Below, one piece after another: positions 29,558 to 41,079 of a stretch of DNA of 64,000 nt (positions are counted from its first letter, which is position 1; every line of letters begins with the position of its first letter). Origin of the DNA: Isochrysis galbana (taxonomy: Eukaryota > Haptophyta > Isochrysidales > Isochrysidaceae). The translations under genes and the position numbers were made by a program. The notes under the pieces were generated by a model. It had not been told where the DNA came from. It worked only from the letters and a program-made list of their open reading frames with translations, and did not search any database. The stretch lies in contig CM030935.1 in the NCBI GenBank assembly GCA_018136815.1, positions 6,015,071 through 6,079,070 of the forward strand, written 5' to 3'.

Positions 29558-32500
29558 CTAAAATGTCGGCGCCACCTGATTGCCCTTGATACGGCCATGG
29601 CCTAAGACGCGGGAAGACGTTCTGGAATCCTTCCTAGGCGGTTCGGATGTTTTCAACGGGTACGACACCGCCGCCAATGCCTCGGACAGGGGTTGGGCTT
29701 CTGGAAGTGGATCGCTAAGTAGCTCCGTCGTTGAACTCGCCGAGACTCGCGCCGCTTGTTGCGGGGAGTCGTCTGCGATGCGCTGCGTACCTATAAGGCT
29801 CTTTTGCGAGGCACGTCCCCGCGAGGGCGAGCCCACCTCTCTTGCCGCATACGGTATGGCCGGCTCTTGAATAAGCTTGCCCATGTGCCTGCACGCGACA
29901 AGGAGGTGGAAGTTGGAGCCAGGGCTAGCGTGCACACAAAGCGCATACAACTCGTGCAAGCCTCGGGAAATGGCAGCCGGTCTAAGGGGCGCTTGCGCAG
30001 ACAAGGCCGCGTACCCTCTCCACCGCCGTTGGAGACGCTCGGCAATGTAATTGGTGGCCACGTCATGCTTGCCCACTTCCCTCCCAATACTGGTATTGCC
30101 ATGCGGCCGCCTCTTTCGAGCCAGCTCCTCGAGCGACCGGGACACTTTCCTTGTGGTCTCGTTTAGGGGTAGCGGTGTGCCCGACACGTGATAGGAAAGG
30201 GCGGTCAGCACGTCTGTGAAGTGCACGACGCCATTGTGATCAGGGATGTCGAGCTCACTCATCCACCTCAAGAGTTCTGCGCGCGAGGGGCCTTCCACAT
30301 AGCCGTTGCCGTGGGTCATTTTGCCCAGCGGCTTGGACAACGACTGCAGCAACGCAAACAGGGAGTGCGATGGTATGGTGAAGGACCCTTGCGGGTCCCA
30401 GCGCAACCACATCTCTCGGAATTCCTCGATGGCCTCTATGGTGATCTCCTTGTGGTCGGAGCCGATGTTGGTGAAATTGTCGACAATGACACCGATGAAG
30501 AGGCCGTTGACAATAAGGAAGGACATGGAAACAGTGAACGTCATCATAAAGAAAACCGACATGAAGCCCGAGTAGGGTCCGCAAGAGCTCTCCGCCACAG
30601 GCGCACCTGTGACGGGATTGAGCGTGACAGGACCGCACGTCGGGCAGCAGCGCAGTTGGTTCGAGCCCCAGTCCTCGTTCATCAAATCATGCATGATGCA
30701 ATTGAAGGACTCGCCGGTAATGGAACGGATCAGTGTGTTGAATGAATATCCTAGGTTGCGGAAGTTCGCATGTCGATTCACGAAATCGCCATCATTCGAG
30801 TTGCCACTATAGAAGTAGTCTCCTTGCGTGATATTCACCCAATCGGCGTGTGGGATCTCCGGGGAGCCGTCAAAGTATTCTAGACCCATCTGACCAGGAG
30901 TGTAGTTGACTCTCCAGAATAGCGAGTGGAAGATGACGGCAAAGATGTAGAGCATCAGCACAAGCAGAAGGCTGATGTTCCGCAATTGCGGTATCGAGAT
31001 ACGGATGGTTGTGATAATCGCCCTCAGCTGCTTTGCCGTGCGTAGGATGCGCAAGATTCGCACCACACGAAAGAGCCGCAGCACACGCAGTAGCGCCGGC
31101 GGAAATGGCACGACGGTATTGGATGCCGTCGTGCGCGCCACCTCGGAAGAGATGATGTCGAACACCGACACGGCCACAAGGATGCAGTCGAAGATGTTCC
31201 ACGCATCCGCGAAGTACCGCTTCAGCCCGAGACCCATCCACTTGAGGAGCATCTCGCCTATGTAGACGAGGGTAAAGAGTATGTTGATGATCCGCAGCGT
31301 TTGGAAGAGGTCGTAGGGCGACCAGGTGGGGTCCTCGGGCGACCACGTGTCAACCGCCATGAAAAAGGTGTTGAGGACGATGACGCCCATGATGAACATG
31401 TCGAAGGTGCTCGAGGTGACGATTCGGAAGGGGATGCCGCGCCATTGCTGGGTCGGTGGTTGCTGCTGCTTGAGTGGCCTCGTTGCGACAATCGACTTCT
31501 GCGCACGGACCCACTCCGATTGCTTCTCGGTAAGGAAGGTGAGACCCTCGTTCTCAGCTTGCCGGCTGTTGAAGGTGTCGAGCACAATGCCAATAGTCAT
31601 GTTCAGCAGGATGAATGAACCCAGGACGATCCACAACATGAACAGCACCGGCGCGAAGATCTCGTTGGTGCGGTGGATGTTGGCCGCTTGTTGCAGGCCA
31701 ACGTCGTTGTAGTCGGGCAACCACCACGGCTGTATGTACTCCGTCTCCAAGTCGGAGTCCCAGGCCCAGAACATGACGTTCGGCCAATTTTCGAGCAGAG
31801 CCACCTCAATGAGCAGTAACAACGCCGAGAATAAGTGGTCAAAGTGACCAAAGTCGGGGTTCACCCACTGCGGGAAAGTGATGAATTTGGCCGATGTGCG
31901 GTAGCCTGCTGGCCATGCATCCTTGAGAGGTACTGAGGTCCGATTGGCCCACTCTCCATTCGGAAGGAGTTCACCCAGCACTTCGTCCCAGTCGGTTAAT
32001 CGGCGGCCGAGAGAATCGTGCCGCGTCAGGTTGTACTTGGGCAACGCCATGCACTCTTGGTAGTCGTTCGAGTACAATGCACTGCGGCCAGGAATAACGC
32101 GTGAGCCGTAGGGCTCGTTCTGGTGCAGCGGATCCAAACAGTACCCGAGCCGGCCTCCAAAGAGGTTGATGAAGAGGATGGAAAAGATGAGGAGGAATAT
32201 GGAGAAGAAAAGAAAGAACCATGAGACGGCGGGCACCGACGAGAAGAGCGTTGCCACCACGATGCGCATAGATTCCATCCGCGCGATGAGCCGAAGCGGA
32301 CGGAGCGCGCGCAGCACGCGTAGCACTTTAATGAAGTCGAGGAACTGCATGGCGGGGACAAGAGCAGCCAGGATTGTGATCCATGAAACGAGCACGACTA
32401 TGAAGTCGAGTATGTTCCAGCCGGACCGCAGGTATGCCTTGTGCTTGGGCACACTTGAGAAGAGGAAACCCTTCGCGATAATTTTGACCATCATCTCAAT

Positions 32501-35500
32501 GGTAAAGAGCACCGCGAAGACGACATCAATGACGAGGAATACCGTCTTGATCGGATGTGTAGAAGGGTAGCCCTGCCAATCCAGCCCAAGTTGTAAGGAG
32601 GAGATCAAGATGAGTACTAGCACTGTGTTGTCAAACGCCTTGTGGTGCATGAGCTTGATGCAGAATCCCCGCACCGGCCCGTCGTGTGAGAAGATGAACA
32701 ACGAGCGGTCTCTTGAGTTTTCGTACTCCTCAAGTACACGCTGCGTCCTCGCCCGGCTCGGCCTCTGCGCCTCGGGGTTTTCCGCTTCAAAAAGTCGACT
32801 TGGCCCGTTCACTAGCCTATCGACGATTGATGTGCGCTTGAACGACGATCGCTTTGCTGCCGACAAATCCTCGGTGCTCGAGGAACGCTTTAGGTAGCCA
32901 CCGAATTCGTACTCAAGTAGCACGTTCATACCCTCGGACGACCTTCCGGATGGGCCTTCAGGGACCGATGGCTCATGGCTCTGCTCCATGTTGGTGATGA
33001 GAATGGCGATGAACATGTTGAACAAGAGCAAATTGCCCACTACGAAGAGCGCTACAAAGTACATCCAGGCTACAGGCAGACGCGCGTTATTCCAGTAGTA
33101 ATAAAATGTCGCTCGGTGTTGCATGAAAAAGATCTCGTTCCAGTTCTCCCCCGAGAGCACCACGAAGATCGAGACAAACGCCATCGAGAAGCTGTCAAAA
33201 GGGTATCGCCCAACCTCCTCATCGTCGCCCCATTCAATATCGTGTAGCTTGAAAGAGCAGGGGAGCGTCTCGGCGGAGTAGTGCAGCAGCGGATTATTAG
33301 CACCTCCAGCGGTGCCGTTGACATACCAGTCGCCCCAGTCCACGCGTACGGGAGTAAAGCCGCCAAAGAACTCCATGCCCAAGAGTGCGAAGATGGACAT
33401 TATGAGGACAAGTAGCAAGAGAAGGTAAAATACGGAGGCGAGCGACTTCAGGAGTGACGCAAAGTAAATTCGAAGCGGCTTCGCCCCACGCACCAACTTG
33501 AGGATCCGTAGCGCCCGGAATGACCGGAGGGCAGAGAAGCCGAAGTCTGGGAGCGTGTAACCCGCGAAGCCAAGGAGGGCCATCCCGAGCTCAATGTCCG
33601 ATATCACCACTATGCTAACGTCGAACAAGTTGAACCTGTCCATCGCAAATACCATCGGGCCCAGCCCGACGAGCTTGATAATTGACTCCAGGTTGAATAC
33701 CAGTGTGAGCGCCGCGTTGAATGACCAGAGTGTCCAGTAGTATGCGGCAGGCTTGTGAGTTGTCATGGGCGATGTCGCATCGAACAAGGAACTGTTCAAA
33801 GGCGGGGACGGCTCGAACCACCAATCGCCCTTACCCGTGTATTGCTCCGGATACGGCGGAAAGTACTCAAAACACATGGAGAGCGTGTTGATCAAGATGA
33901 TGGCGATCATAGTATACTCGAAGCTCGGTGACCGCGCGATCTCCAGACATCTCTGCCGGAACACGCCTCTATGGCGCAGCCGCTGCATGCTCTCCTTCAC
34001 AGCGTGCTCGCCATCCTGTGCGGTCTCATCCGGTTCCTCGTCACCACGCGCAGCCTCTTGCTCGGCAGCATCGAAGCCATCGGTGAGGACGGCAAGGAAC
34101 AGATTAAGAATCACGAAGGAGCCGATGATGACCGCCAGATACTGGAAGAAGAGCGCCCAGTACCTGTCCGCGCCATCGCTCAGGTCGTACATGGTGTCGG
34201 TCCACCCTTCCATCGTGATGGACTGGAAGATAGTGGCGATCGCCTGGACAATGTTGTCGAAGCCGTTGGCGCCGAAGTTGGGGTTGTCGGTGAACGAGCA
34301 GAAGGCGTCCGCAACGGGGCTACCGCCACATAGGCACTGCTCTTCGGAATATTCGGAGCACGTCCAAGTGCTGAGCCCGTTTCCCGCATATCCATGGCCA
34401 CGGCGGAGCGTGTTTTCCCCGAGCGAGAGACAGTGCGACGCATTCTTCCCAGACTTGAAGGCCTGCGTCTCAGGGTCGATGGCATCTCCACAGAGGGGGT
34501 TACATCGAAACCCCGTCTCGCTCCAAGTGCCGTCCCCGTTGGGCGTCCAACACTGATGTCGCAGGCTGGAGGCGAAGAGCTGCACACCAACGATGCCAAA
34601 TATCAGGCAGCATAGCACGAGCACCATGAAGACGCGGCAAATTTGCGGCAGCGAGCTCATGATCGTGTTGACGATCACGCGCATTCCGCGCACCCGTTTG
34701 AGCGCGCGCAGCGGCCTCAGCATGCGAAATAGGCGTAGCACGCTCACTGCCCCCGCACCGCCCGTCCCGGTTGCGGTGAGGATCTGTGAGATGATACCGT
34801 TAGCGACCACAACGAAGTCCAGCCAATTCCAAGCGTCGCCAAAGTAAAGACGCGCTCCTAAAGCGAGCAGCTTGATCATCATCTCGATGAAGAAGCACGA
34901 CAAGAAGAAGATCTCCCAGTATACCTCGAAGCCGCTACGAACAGAAGCCGCAGCAGCATATCAGCTACGCATGAGGCCCGGCCGTGACACGCACATAGAA
35001 GCGGCATGTCCTAAGACGTGTCACGTGTAAAGGGCGCATGTGCTCAGCCTCACCTGCTTCGCGCGACGAACTCATTTAGCATCTTCCAGCTCACTTGGTT
35101 TCCATTGCGATCGAGGGGTCCACAAGTGGGGATACTCAGTCCGACGTCGGCAGGGGTGAGATCGAGCTCCGCTGCTGCTCTTCTTTTCACAGGGTTGTCC
35201 GTCTGTTAAGGCGGGGAGGTGACTCGATGTGAACACATCTTCCAGGATAATTCGCTGTCGGTGGATATTCGTCGAGCAAGGCTGACGCAGCGCTGACGTA
35301 CTACGAGTGAATAGCCCGGTGAGCATCCCGAGTTCGCGCGTTCGAATACTCACCACCATGTACAAGGAGGAAATGATGATGAAGATCATCACCAAGGTGT
35401 GGAAGCGCGCATCATTGTTCACTGCGATGCAGAATCTGCGCGGCTGGCTATCTCGATCTATGCAGTACCACACCTGCATGCGCAGCGGGGATTCACGCGA

Positions 35501-36080
35501 ATCAACCTCACCCAAACTGGATAGTGCACTGCGCTGCGCCACCTTACCTTCTGTGGGTACTCAAATTCCTTCTCTTGCCTTTGGCCTTGACGTTGCTCCA
35601 CCTCTGAGTTGTGCCGCTCCACCTGAGCACGAATGACGTACTCGGCAATGCTCGAAGGAGCGAGCTGCAACAAATCTTCCGGGTCTGGCATTCTAGCATT
35701 AGGTCTGTCTGCCCCTGGATCCATTCTGAGCTGGACCCCCACACGGCTGATCTCTGGTGATGTGCCACTGGGGGGTTCTGGCACCACCACCTCGCTGCCT
35801 GCCTCTGCTGTGCTCTTCTACGTGACCGGGGAAAGGGGGGGAGGGGGAGGGGGGAGGGGGGTGCGTCCGTCAGCAGAGGTCGCCCTCAGGCACGCGGCCG
35901 CAGCCGCGCTGCTAGAGCTCGTTTGGTCTCTTCTGGGGGAGGGGGGCGTGAGGGGGGGAGGGGGGGGGGGGAGGGGGGAGGCTGCGGCAGGGCCGTGGTG
36001 GCAGCTGCTGCGGCGGCGGCAGAGTGCGGAGCGGAAGCGAGGCGTGGGACGTGCACGGACACATGACCACTCACCCTCAT
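29558..36080 (-). CDS. Four-domain voltage-gated calcium channel alpha subunit (Cav-type)
   Basis: Pore-forming subunit of a plasma- or flagellar-membrane calcium channel, about 1973 aa. Exons: 36080-36075 (tentative), 35817-35548, 35473-35354, 35202-35054 and 34934-29558; all introns are GT-AG with matching phase. The first introns fall in the N-terminus and around S1; one 5.4-kb exon encodes everything from S2 of domain I onward. Each domain has an Arg/Lys-rich S4 (for example RLFRMLRPLRALKR in I, RVLRLFRVVRILRILR in IV). Filter glutamates are seen in all four pores: TMEGW (E424), SGENW (E778), LLENW (E1230), TGESF (E1590). This EEEE ring predicts calcium selectivity. After IVS6, an EF-hand-like segment (about 1675-1760) and an IQ-like LQRRWRGYA near 1815 match the Cav C-terminus, suggesting calmodulin control. 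Domain calls are firm; the first exon is uncertain. Confidence 0.93.
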
Positions 36081-36542
36081 GCCTCCACGAGGCGTAGAGG
36101 CGCGTGCTGCCAGCAGAGAGTGGAAGAGAGGCCACCGGCGCACCGTCGCGTCTCAACTCCTCCGCCAGCAGCGTCGGGCCGCTAGTAGTTCCCCCTCTCG
36201 CTCCACCAGCCTCTTCCCTCTCTCCTCGCTGCTTTCTTCTCTACCTACGGGGTTCCCCCCGCACCTCCCCTTCTCTCACACTCCGGCGTTGGCGAAACCG
36301 CCGTTTCGAGCCGCCGCTCGCACCCGATTGTACTCTGTACTATTTACTCCACTCCGCTCTCTACCAAGAAGCCGAGAACAGCACGTCTCCATGAACACAC
36401 GACACACGAAAACACGTAGTAGTACGAGATACTAGATACTAGAGATAAAGTATGGATGATGAAATCATACCAAACGGGAGAGTGCAGACTCGCAGGTAGA
36501 AAATGAATGCGTTCTAACGTCTAAAAATCTCAACAAAATTCC
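36081..36542. other. Upstream region of the channel gene
   Basis: CT-rich at 36190-36300. It probably contains the channel's promoter and 5' UTR. No other gene seen. Confidence 0.4.
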
Positions 36543-38780
36543 ATGCTCATACTCCGTGCCCAGCCAATTCCTGAGCGCGCGTTGAAGGCTGGCACGGCGT
36601 TCTTCGAAGCCCTCACAGCCCCCACTGCAGCTCCATGGAGACAAGAGTGGCGTCAGAGGCAGGGGCATGCACAACCCCAACTTCCATCCGCGGGTCGACC
36701 CAGCCCGCGAGCAACCCAGAAGCCCCTCCACCTGCATCGCCGATAGCCATCGCGATCGGCGACGTCGCAGAAGTTGTTCTTCGTGAGGAGGGGGAGGCAG
36801 GAGGGGCGAGTTCCGGGCGCCCCAGGCGTCGAGCGGCCGCTCAGGTATCATACATAGGCGGGGGGCGCGTGGCTCCGCAGGAGGACACCAAGGAGCGCGC
36901 GCTGAAGGCCATCCGCTGCTGGTACCATCCAGACACCGACCGCGGCAGGGCTGACGGACCAGCTGCATTGGCAGGTGTTGCAGAACGCTGGTGGCCGCGG
37001 ACCACCTACCGCGCCGAGTGAAGGCAATGGCTCCGAGAGCGACGGCGGGTCGTCGGGTTCAAGCACAGATGGGCTTGAAGAGGAGGGGGGGGAGGGGGAG
37101 GCAGGCAGCAGTGCTGCACACGGCAGTTCGTCTGCGCGGCCTGCTGGCGCAGGGCGTGGGAGCGGTAGGCCTCGAAAGAAGCAGCGCTTCTCAACGGGGG
37201 TCTTCCTCGAGATGGGGCCAATAACATACGGTGAGGGCTTAGAAGTCGCCCGGAAGGAGCACGCGCGGCTAGCTGAATTGAAAGAAGGTAAGAAAGCTCG
37301 AGCGGCTCACCGCAAAGCGGCGGAGGAGCAGAGAACACTGGGCCGAAAGGTGGCAGCGCGCGCGGATGCGGCCAAATTGTGGGCAATTGATGGCGACGCC
37401 TCACGTCTGAAGAAGCACGAGTTAATGGACTTGCTCAACGAGGTAGGCGCGAGCGGCGGCGCATTCAAGCCCATGGATGGGAAGAAGGAAAAGCTGCTTC
37501 CGGTTTTTGAGGCGCATGTGCAAAAGGCGGGTTGTTGGGAGGCTATTGTGACTGTGTTGTGGGACCCTCCTACGGATGAGTTGGACACGCAAGGGCGAAA
37601 GCGTTCGCCACCACGGGCACCCGCATCCGGTGCAGCACCTGTACCAGGCGTTGCGGTAGGGGTAGGGGGTGCATTTGCATTGGATGGAGATGGCATGCAG
37701 TCTTAGGATAAAGGACCAGCACCACCCAGGACGAACCACCGAACCACCAGGCATGCCTTATGGCAGAGGCCTCTCCCACCCTGGGGACGGCCGCGCTGCC
37801 TCGGCAGCGCGGCCCGAGACCGGGTGGCCCTTATGGGCACAAACTCAACATCTGCATCATTACGCACAACCACACAGACCCACCAACACTGCAACATAAG
37901 GCCACACAGAAGGAGAAATGCTGGGTTGTGTCATGGGACACACACCACACTCCTCTGCCAACTGCCCGCTTGGACCCGCCCTCAGTCTCACCACTCCCGA
38001 CCGCCCCTGCCATGCAGGAGCCACCCTCGGATGAAGAACAAGGTTACACGGAGTCAGACGCAACATACGAGCTGTCCTTCCACCAGGAGGGAGACTATAC
38101 CTTCATGGACGCCACGGTCGTCCCATGTAAAAGCACTCCAGGCTAAATGGATCTTGAACTACCTAAACGCGAGAAAGGCACTATGGAAACACGCGCTCGA
38201 TGCTTGGTTCTGTCGAACCGGACTAGGGAGAGGAGCAGTCCTCTCCACGATCCCCACGAAAACATTGACGGGAAGTATCAGGGGAAACCCGGCGCTCCCA
38301 GTCTTCTGGAAGGAGGCGATTACTAACTTCAGGGAACTCGACATACAACCCTCCTTCCTTACACGGGAAGGCGCGCTATCGCAGCCAATATGGCACAATC
38401 CCCACATCCCGCCCCCAAAAGTGCGCGCCCCGTGGGCGCGCCTATGGGAAGCGTTGCACACCAACGTAATACATAACGTATTCGAAGACGGCGCTTTTAC
38501 AACGCCGTATAGCAAAGAAGATTGCTCGGCATATCTCGAACACCTACCCGAAACGTTCATTCACGAGGGACGCTCGATACACAAAAAAGATTTTCTCGAC
38601 TCGTGGGACGAGATAGTCGGCCACGCAACGCGGGTGATAGAGCGTTCGAAAGAGCGCCCGCCCTCAGCCACTGAAGGACAAAAGACGCACGACGCCAACA
38701 CCCCGCCTCAAAGACCGGGGACCGAGCCACAGAACAAAGAGGTCAGAGTTTGTGAAGACGAAAAATACATCAGCAAGCTA
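36543..38780 (+). mobile_element. Internally deleted LINE (non-LTR) retrotransposon
   Basis: From left to right: an ORF1-like frame (below); a short frame at about 37.83-38.14 kb starting KLNICIITHN, reminiscent of the first strand of the LINE endonuclease; then, in another frame, the C-terminal post-RT region of an L1-type ORF2 (about 38134-38760: VKALQAKWILNYLNARKALW, GRGAVLSTIPTKTLT, REGALSQPIWHNP). The whole RT core is missing. The right end appears to lie inside a host-like gene read on the minus strand. The L1-type assignment of the C-terminal part is reasonable; assigning the left parts to the same element is inference. Confidence 0.5.
36975..37706 (+). CDS. Nuclear-type protein with SAP-like segment; possible LINE ORF1
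   Basis: A 243-aa frame opens at a GTG; the frame is open a little further left, where CAG acceptors at 36903-36945 suggest splicing from the frame at 36635. It has an acidic Ser/Gly/Glu region, a basic nuclear-localisation-like stretch (GRPRKKQRF), a long helical part, and RLKKHELMDLLNEVG...KEKLLPVFEAHV, which has the spacing of a SAP DNA/RNA-binding motif. No zinc knuckle. It could be ORF1 of the LINE whose 3' end follows on the same strand, or a host gene. The start is not resolved. Confidence 0.45.
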   Translation: MLQNAGGRGPPTAPSEGNGSESDGGSSGSSTDGLEEEGGEGEAGSSAAHGSSSARPAGAGRGSGRPRKKQRFSTGVFLEMGPITYGEGLEVARKEHARLAELKEGKKARAAHRKAAEEQRTLGRKVAARADAAKLWAIDGDASRLKKHELMDLLNEVGASGGAFKPMDGKKEKLLPVFEAHVQKAGCWEAIVTVLWDPPTDELDTQGRKRSPPRAPASGAAPVPGVAVGVGGAFALDGDGMQS

Positions 38781-39352
38781 AACAATATATGGCTACCCAT
38801 TCCACGTACGCGCTTCTGGCCCTTTGCCCGCTCCACGCACCCTTGCCACGCACGAAGCTGGAATGTGAAGGCCATCGCGCGGCGCTCCTTGTCGGGAATC
38901 GCGTGCCTGTTGAGCTGCGCGCGAAGGGCGTCGCACGCGGCACTTGACGGCATGCTTCCAGCACTGCCTGCTTCAATAATTGACTTCCACGCTTCTTGCA
39001 GCGATTCGTAGGTCACTGCCTCCTCGTTTTCGATCAGAGCGGCCGTGAGCGACGCTGCGGCGGCTGCGGCGGCCTGCTGCTGCTTCTCACGCTTGTCCAT
39101 ATCGATGAGTGCGCGCGCAGCGGGGTCGGCCTTCAACTCTTTCAAAATTTTGTACGTGCAGTACTCGCTCGCCTCGGAGAGCGTTGACTGCTGCAGGGCC
39201 TGCCTTACCGAGCTGAATCGTCCCGTGAGCATGGATATGGCGGCCTCCCGCGATGCTTGCTCCTTCTTGCTTGGTGGTGCGTACGTGTCTGTGGCTGTGT
39301 GGTCGGGTGTGGTCGCCTCTTGAGCTGCCTCCAAGGGCGGAGCTTCCGACAT
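38760..39352 (-). pseudogene. Host-like helical protein gene, apparently truncated by a LINE end
   Basis: From the ATG at 39352 the minus frame reads MSEAPPLEAAQEATTPDHTA, then a charged helical region (SREAAISMLTGRFSSVRQAL, ASEYCTYKILKELKADP), a KREKQQQ run followed by poly-Ala, and YESLQEAWKSIIEAG to about KGQKRVRG near 38815. Beyond this it runs into LINE-derived sequence and stops at 38708. It has good codon bias and no stop for about 180 codons, so it was a real gene. Whether the lost C-terminus matters is unknown. No family recognised. Confidence 0.5.
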
Positions 39353-39802
39353 GTCTTGACAGATAAAGGCGGGAAACTCTGCCCTTTGTCTTTTCAATAT
39401 ATATACGATATAACTCAATATCAATACAGTATACACGAGGGCTCTGCGCTGGAATCGCGTTCGGGCGACAAGCTCGCGGTATTCACTTAAACAGCACGAT
39501 TTATCCAATATCGCGGGGTTTGCACAACGTGTCGAGATGAAGCGGAGCGGAGGGGACGGGAGGGCGATCTCGCCCTCGCCAGGGGGGGAGGGGGCTGAGA
39601 GTCCCGGAGGGGCGGGGAAGAGAGCGGAACGCCAGACTTTAACAATGTCAGATTTTTAGCAACGAGGGGTACATAGTCCATGTGGTGTCGATGGTTTTGA
39701 AGAGAGAAAACGTAGGAATATATTTAGCTATATCAGGTGTGAATCCACCGTTGTCGTGGATCGATTGTGGAGCGAGCGGACCGATTTTCTGGTCCACCCG
39801 CG
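39353..39802. other. Intergenic between two divergent genes
   Basis: AT-rich around 39390-39440 (TTTTCAATATATATACG), plausible as a promoter between the minus-strand gene and the ankyrin gene. No coding sequence seen. Confidence 0.5.
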
Positions 39803-40246
39803 ATGGCGGCGTCGGGCGAGCCTACTGACGAGCTGGGGGACACCGAGCTGATCCGCGCGTGCAAGGCGGGCGCAGTGGCTCGGGTGAAAGAGCTGGCGGC
39901 GGCCGGTGCCAACCTCGAGGCCACCGACAAGTGGGGCCGGACTGGGCTCATGTGGGCCGCGAGAGAGGGCCACGCAGATGTGGCGGCCGCGCTCATCGCC
40001 AAGGGCGCCAAGCTAGACACACTAGACGCTTACGGCCAGACGGCATACGTGTGGTCTAAATTGAAAGAGAACCGGGATGTGGCCGATCTACTTCTGGACG
40101 CGGGGGCCATGTTTCTTCTCGATGGCGAGGGCAAGCTCATCCCGCGCGACATGGCCAAAGAGAACTCGCCAGAGGTGAAGGAGCTCAGGGAAAAGCTCAA
40201 GGCCGCCGGCAACATGGAGCACAGTAAAGGGTTACGCGCAGAATGA
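39803..40246 (+). CDS. Short ankyrin-repeat protein
   Basis: A 147-aa single-exon gene from ATG 39803 (context CCCGCGATGG); the frame is open from a GTG at 39767, but the ATG is the better start. Three ankyrin units are visible: ELIRACKAGAVARVKELAAA, then KWGRTGLMWAAREGHADVAA with ALIAKGAKLD, then YGQTAYVWSKLKENRDVADL. The ends are charged helices. Such proteins act as protein-binding adaptors; the partner cannot be told. No signal peptide or membrane segment. Confidence 0.87.
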   Translation: MAASGEPTDELGDTELIRACKAGAVARVKELAAAGANLEATDKWGRTGLMWAAREGHADVAAALIAKGAKLDTLDAYGQTAYVWSKLKENRDVADLLLDAGAMFLLDGEGKLIPRDMAKENSPEVKELREKLKAAGNMEHSKGLRAE

Positions 40247-41079
40247 GGACTAAAATGTTGTTGACGAAATCGATCTGTGTGCCACGCGAGATCGGCGCGG
40301 CGTGGCTCTACTGGTTCGTGGGTCGGGGGCACAGGTGCCGGACGCCAAGGTACTGGCGCATCACGTCCTCAGGTACTGAAGGTGGTTTACAGGGTGGGTG
40401 GGAATAGAGAAGGGTGCAGGGTGCTCGCGGTCCACGTGTCGTGAGCAAGTGTCACGATGCATGAAAGTGTACAGGCGCATTAGCTGAGGATTGGGGGAAA
40501 TGTGCGTAGGCGTGAGGGCTTGTGGCATGCTCGTCGCATATGCTATGTGTGCATGTGCCCGTCCGTGTTAATTGCGAGAGTTAAAAACGGACTCAGGGCC
40601 GATGGCGGCGGTCGCGTGACCACCCTCTGAGGGGGGCACCGGCTGCCAAGGGCCCGGGCCCTATGCTCCCAGGACAAGGCGCGTAAGGGTGGGGTTGAGG
40701 TTGGTTGTGGGTTGCCTTCATCCTTCATTTTCATTCGGCACCACGTACGTACGCCACCACTACCACTACCACCAGACGTAGAATTTTATTTCACTCTTCT
40801 CCTTTTCATCAAATATCAAACGTCCTGGGGGGTGGCCACATTATCGGCTTAAAGTGGTGGGGGCGGGAGCGATTCTAATGTAATTGGTGATTCGAATGGT
40901 CGTGAAGAGATGTGAACTGGCACGGGCGGAGGCGGAGGGCTGGCAGCTGAGTTGGCATTTGACATTTTACAGAATTTGAATTTCCCGCGCGCCCAACCGC
41001 AACAGCCACGCCAAGCGCAACCGAGTCGAGCGCAAACTGTTGTTCCGAACTCGAACTCGGTCCCTCTCCATCTCCATCG
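40247..41079. other. Intergenic, nothing recognised
   Basis: No supported gene. The 3' UTR of the ankyrin gene and simple ACC-type repeats (40750-40775) lie here. Confidence 0.5.
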
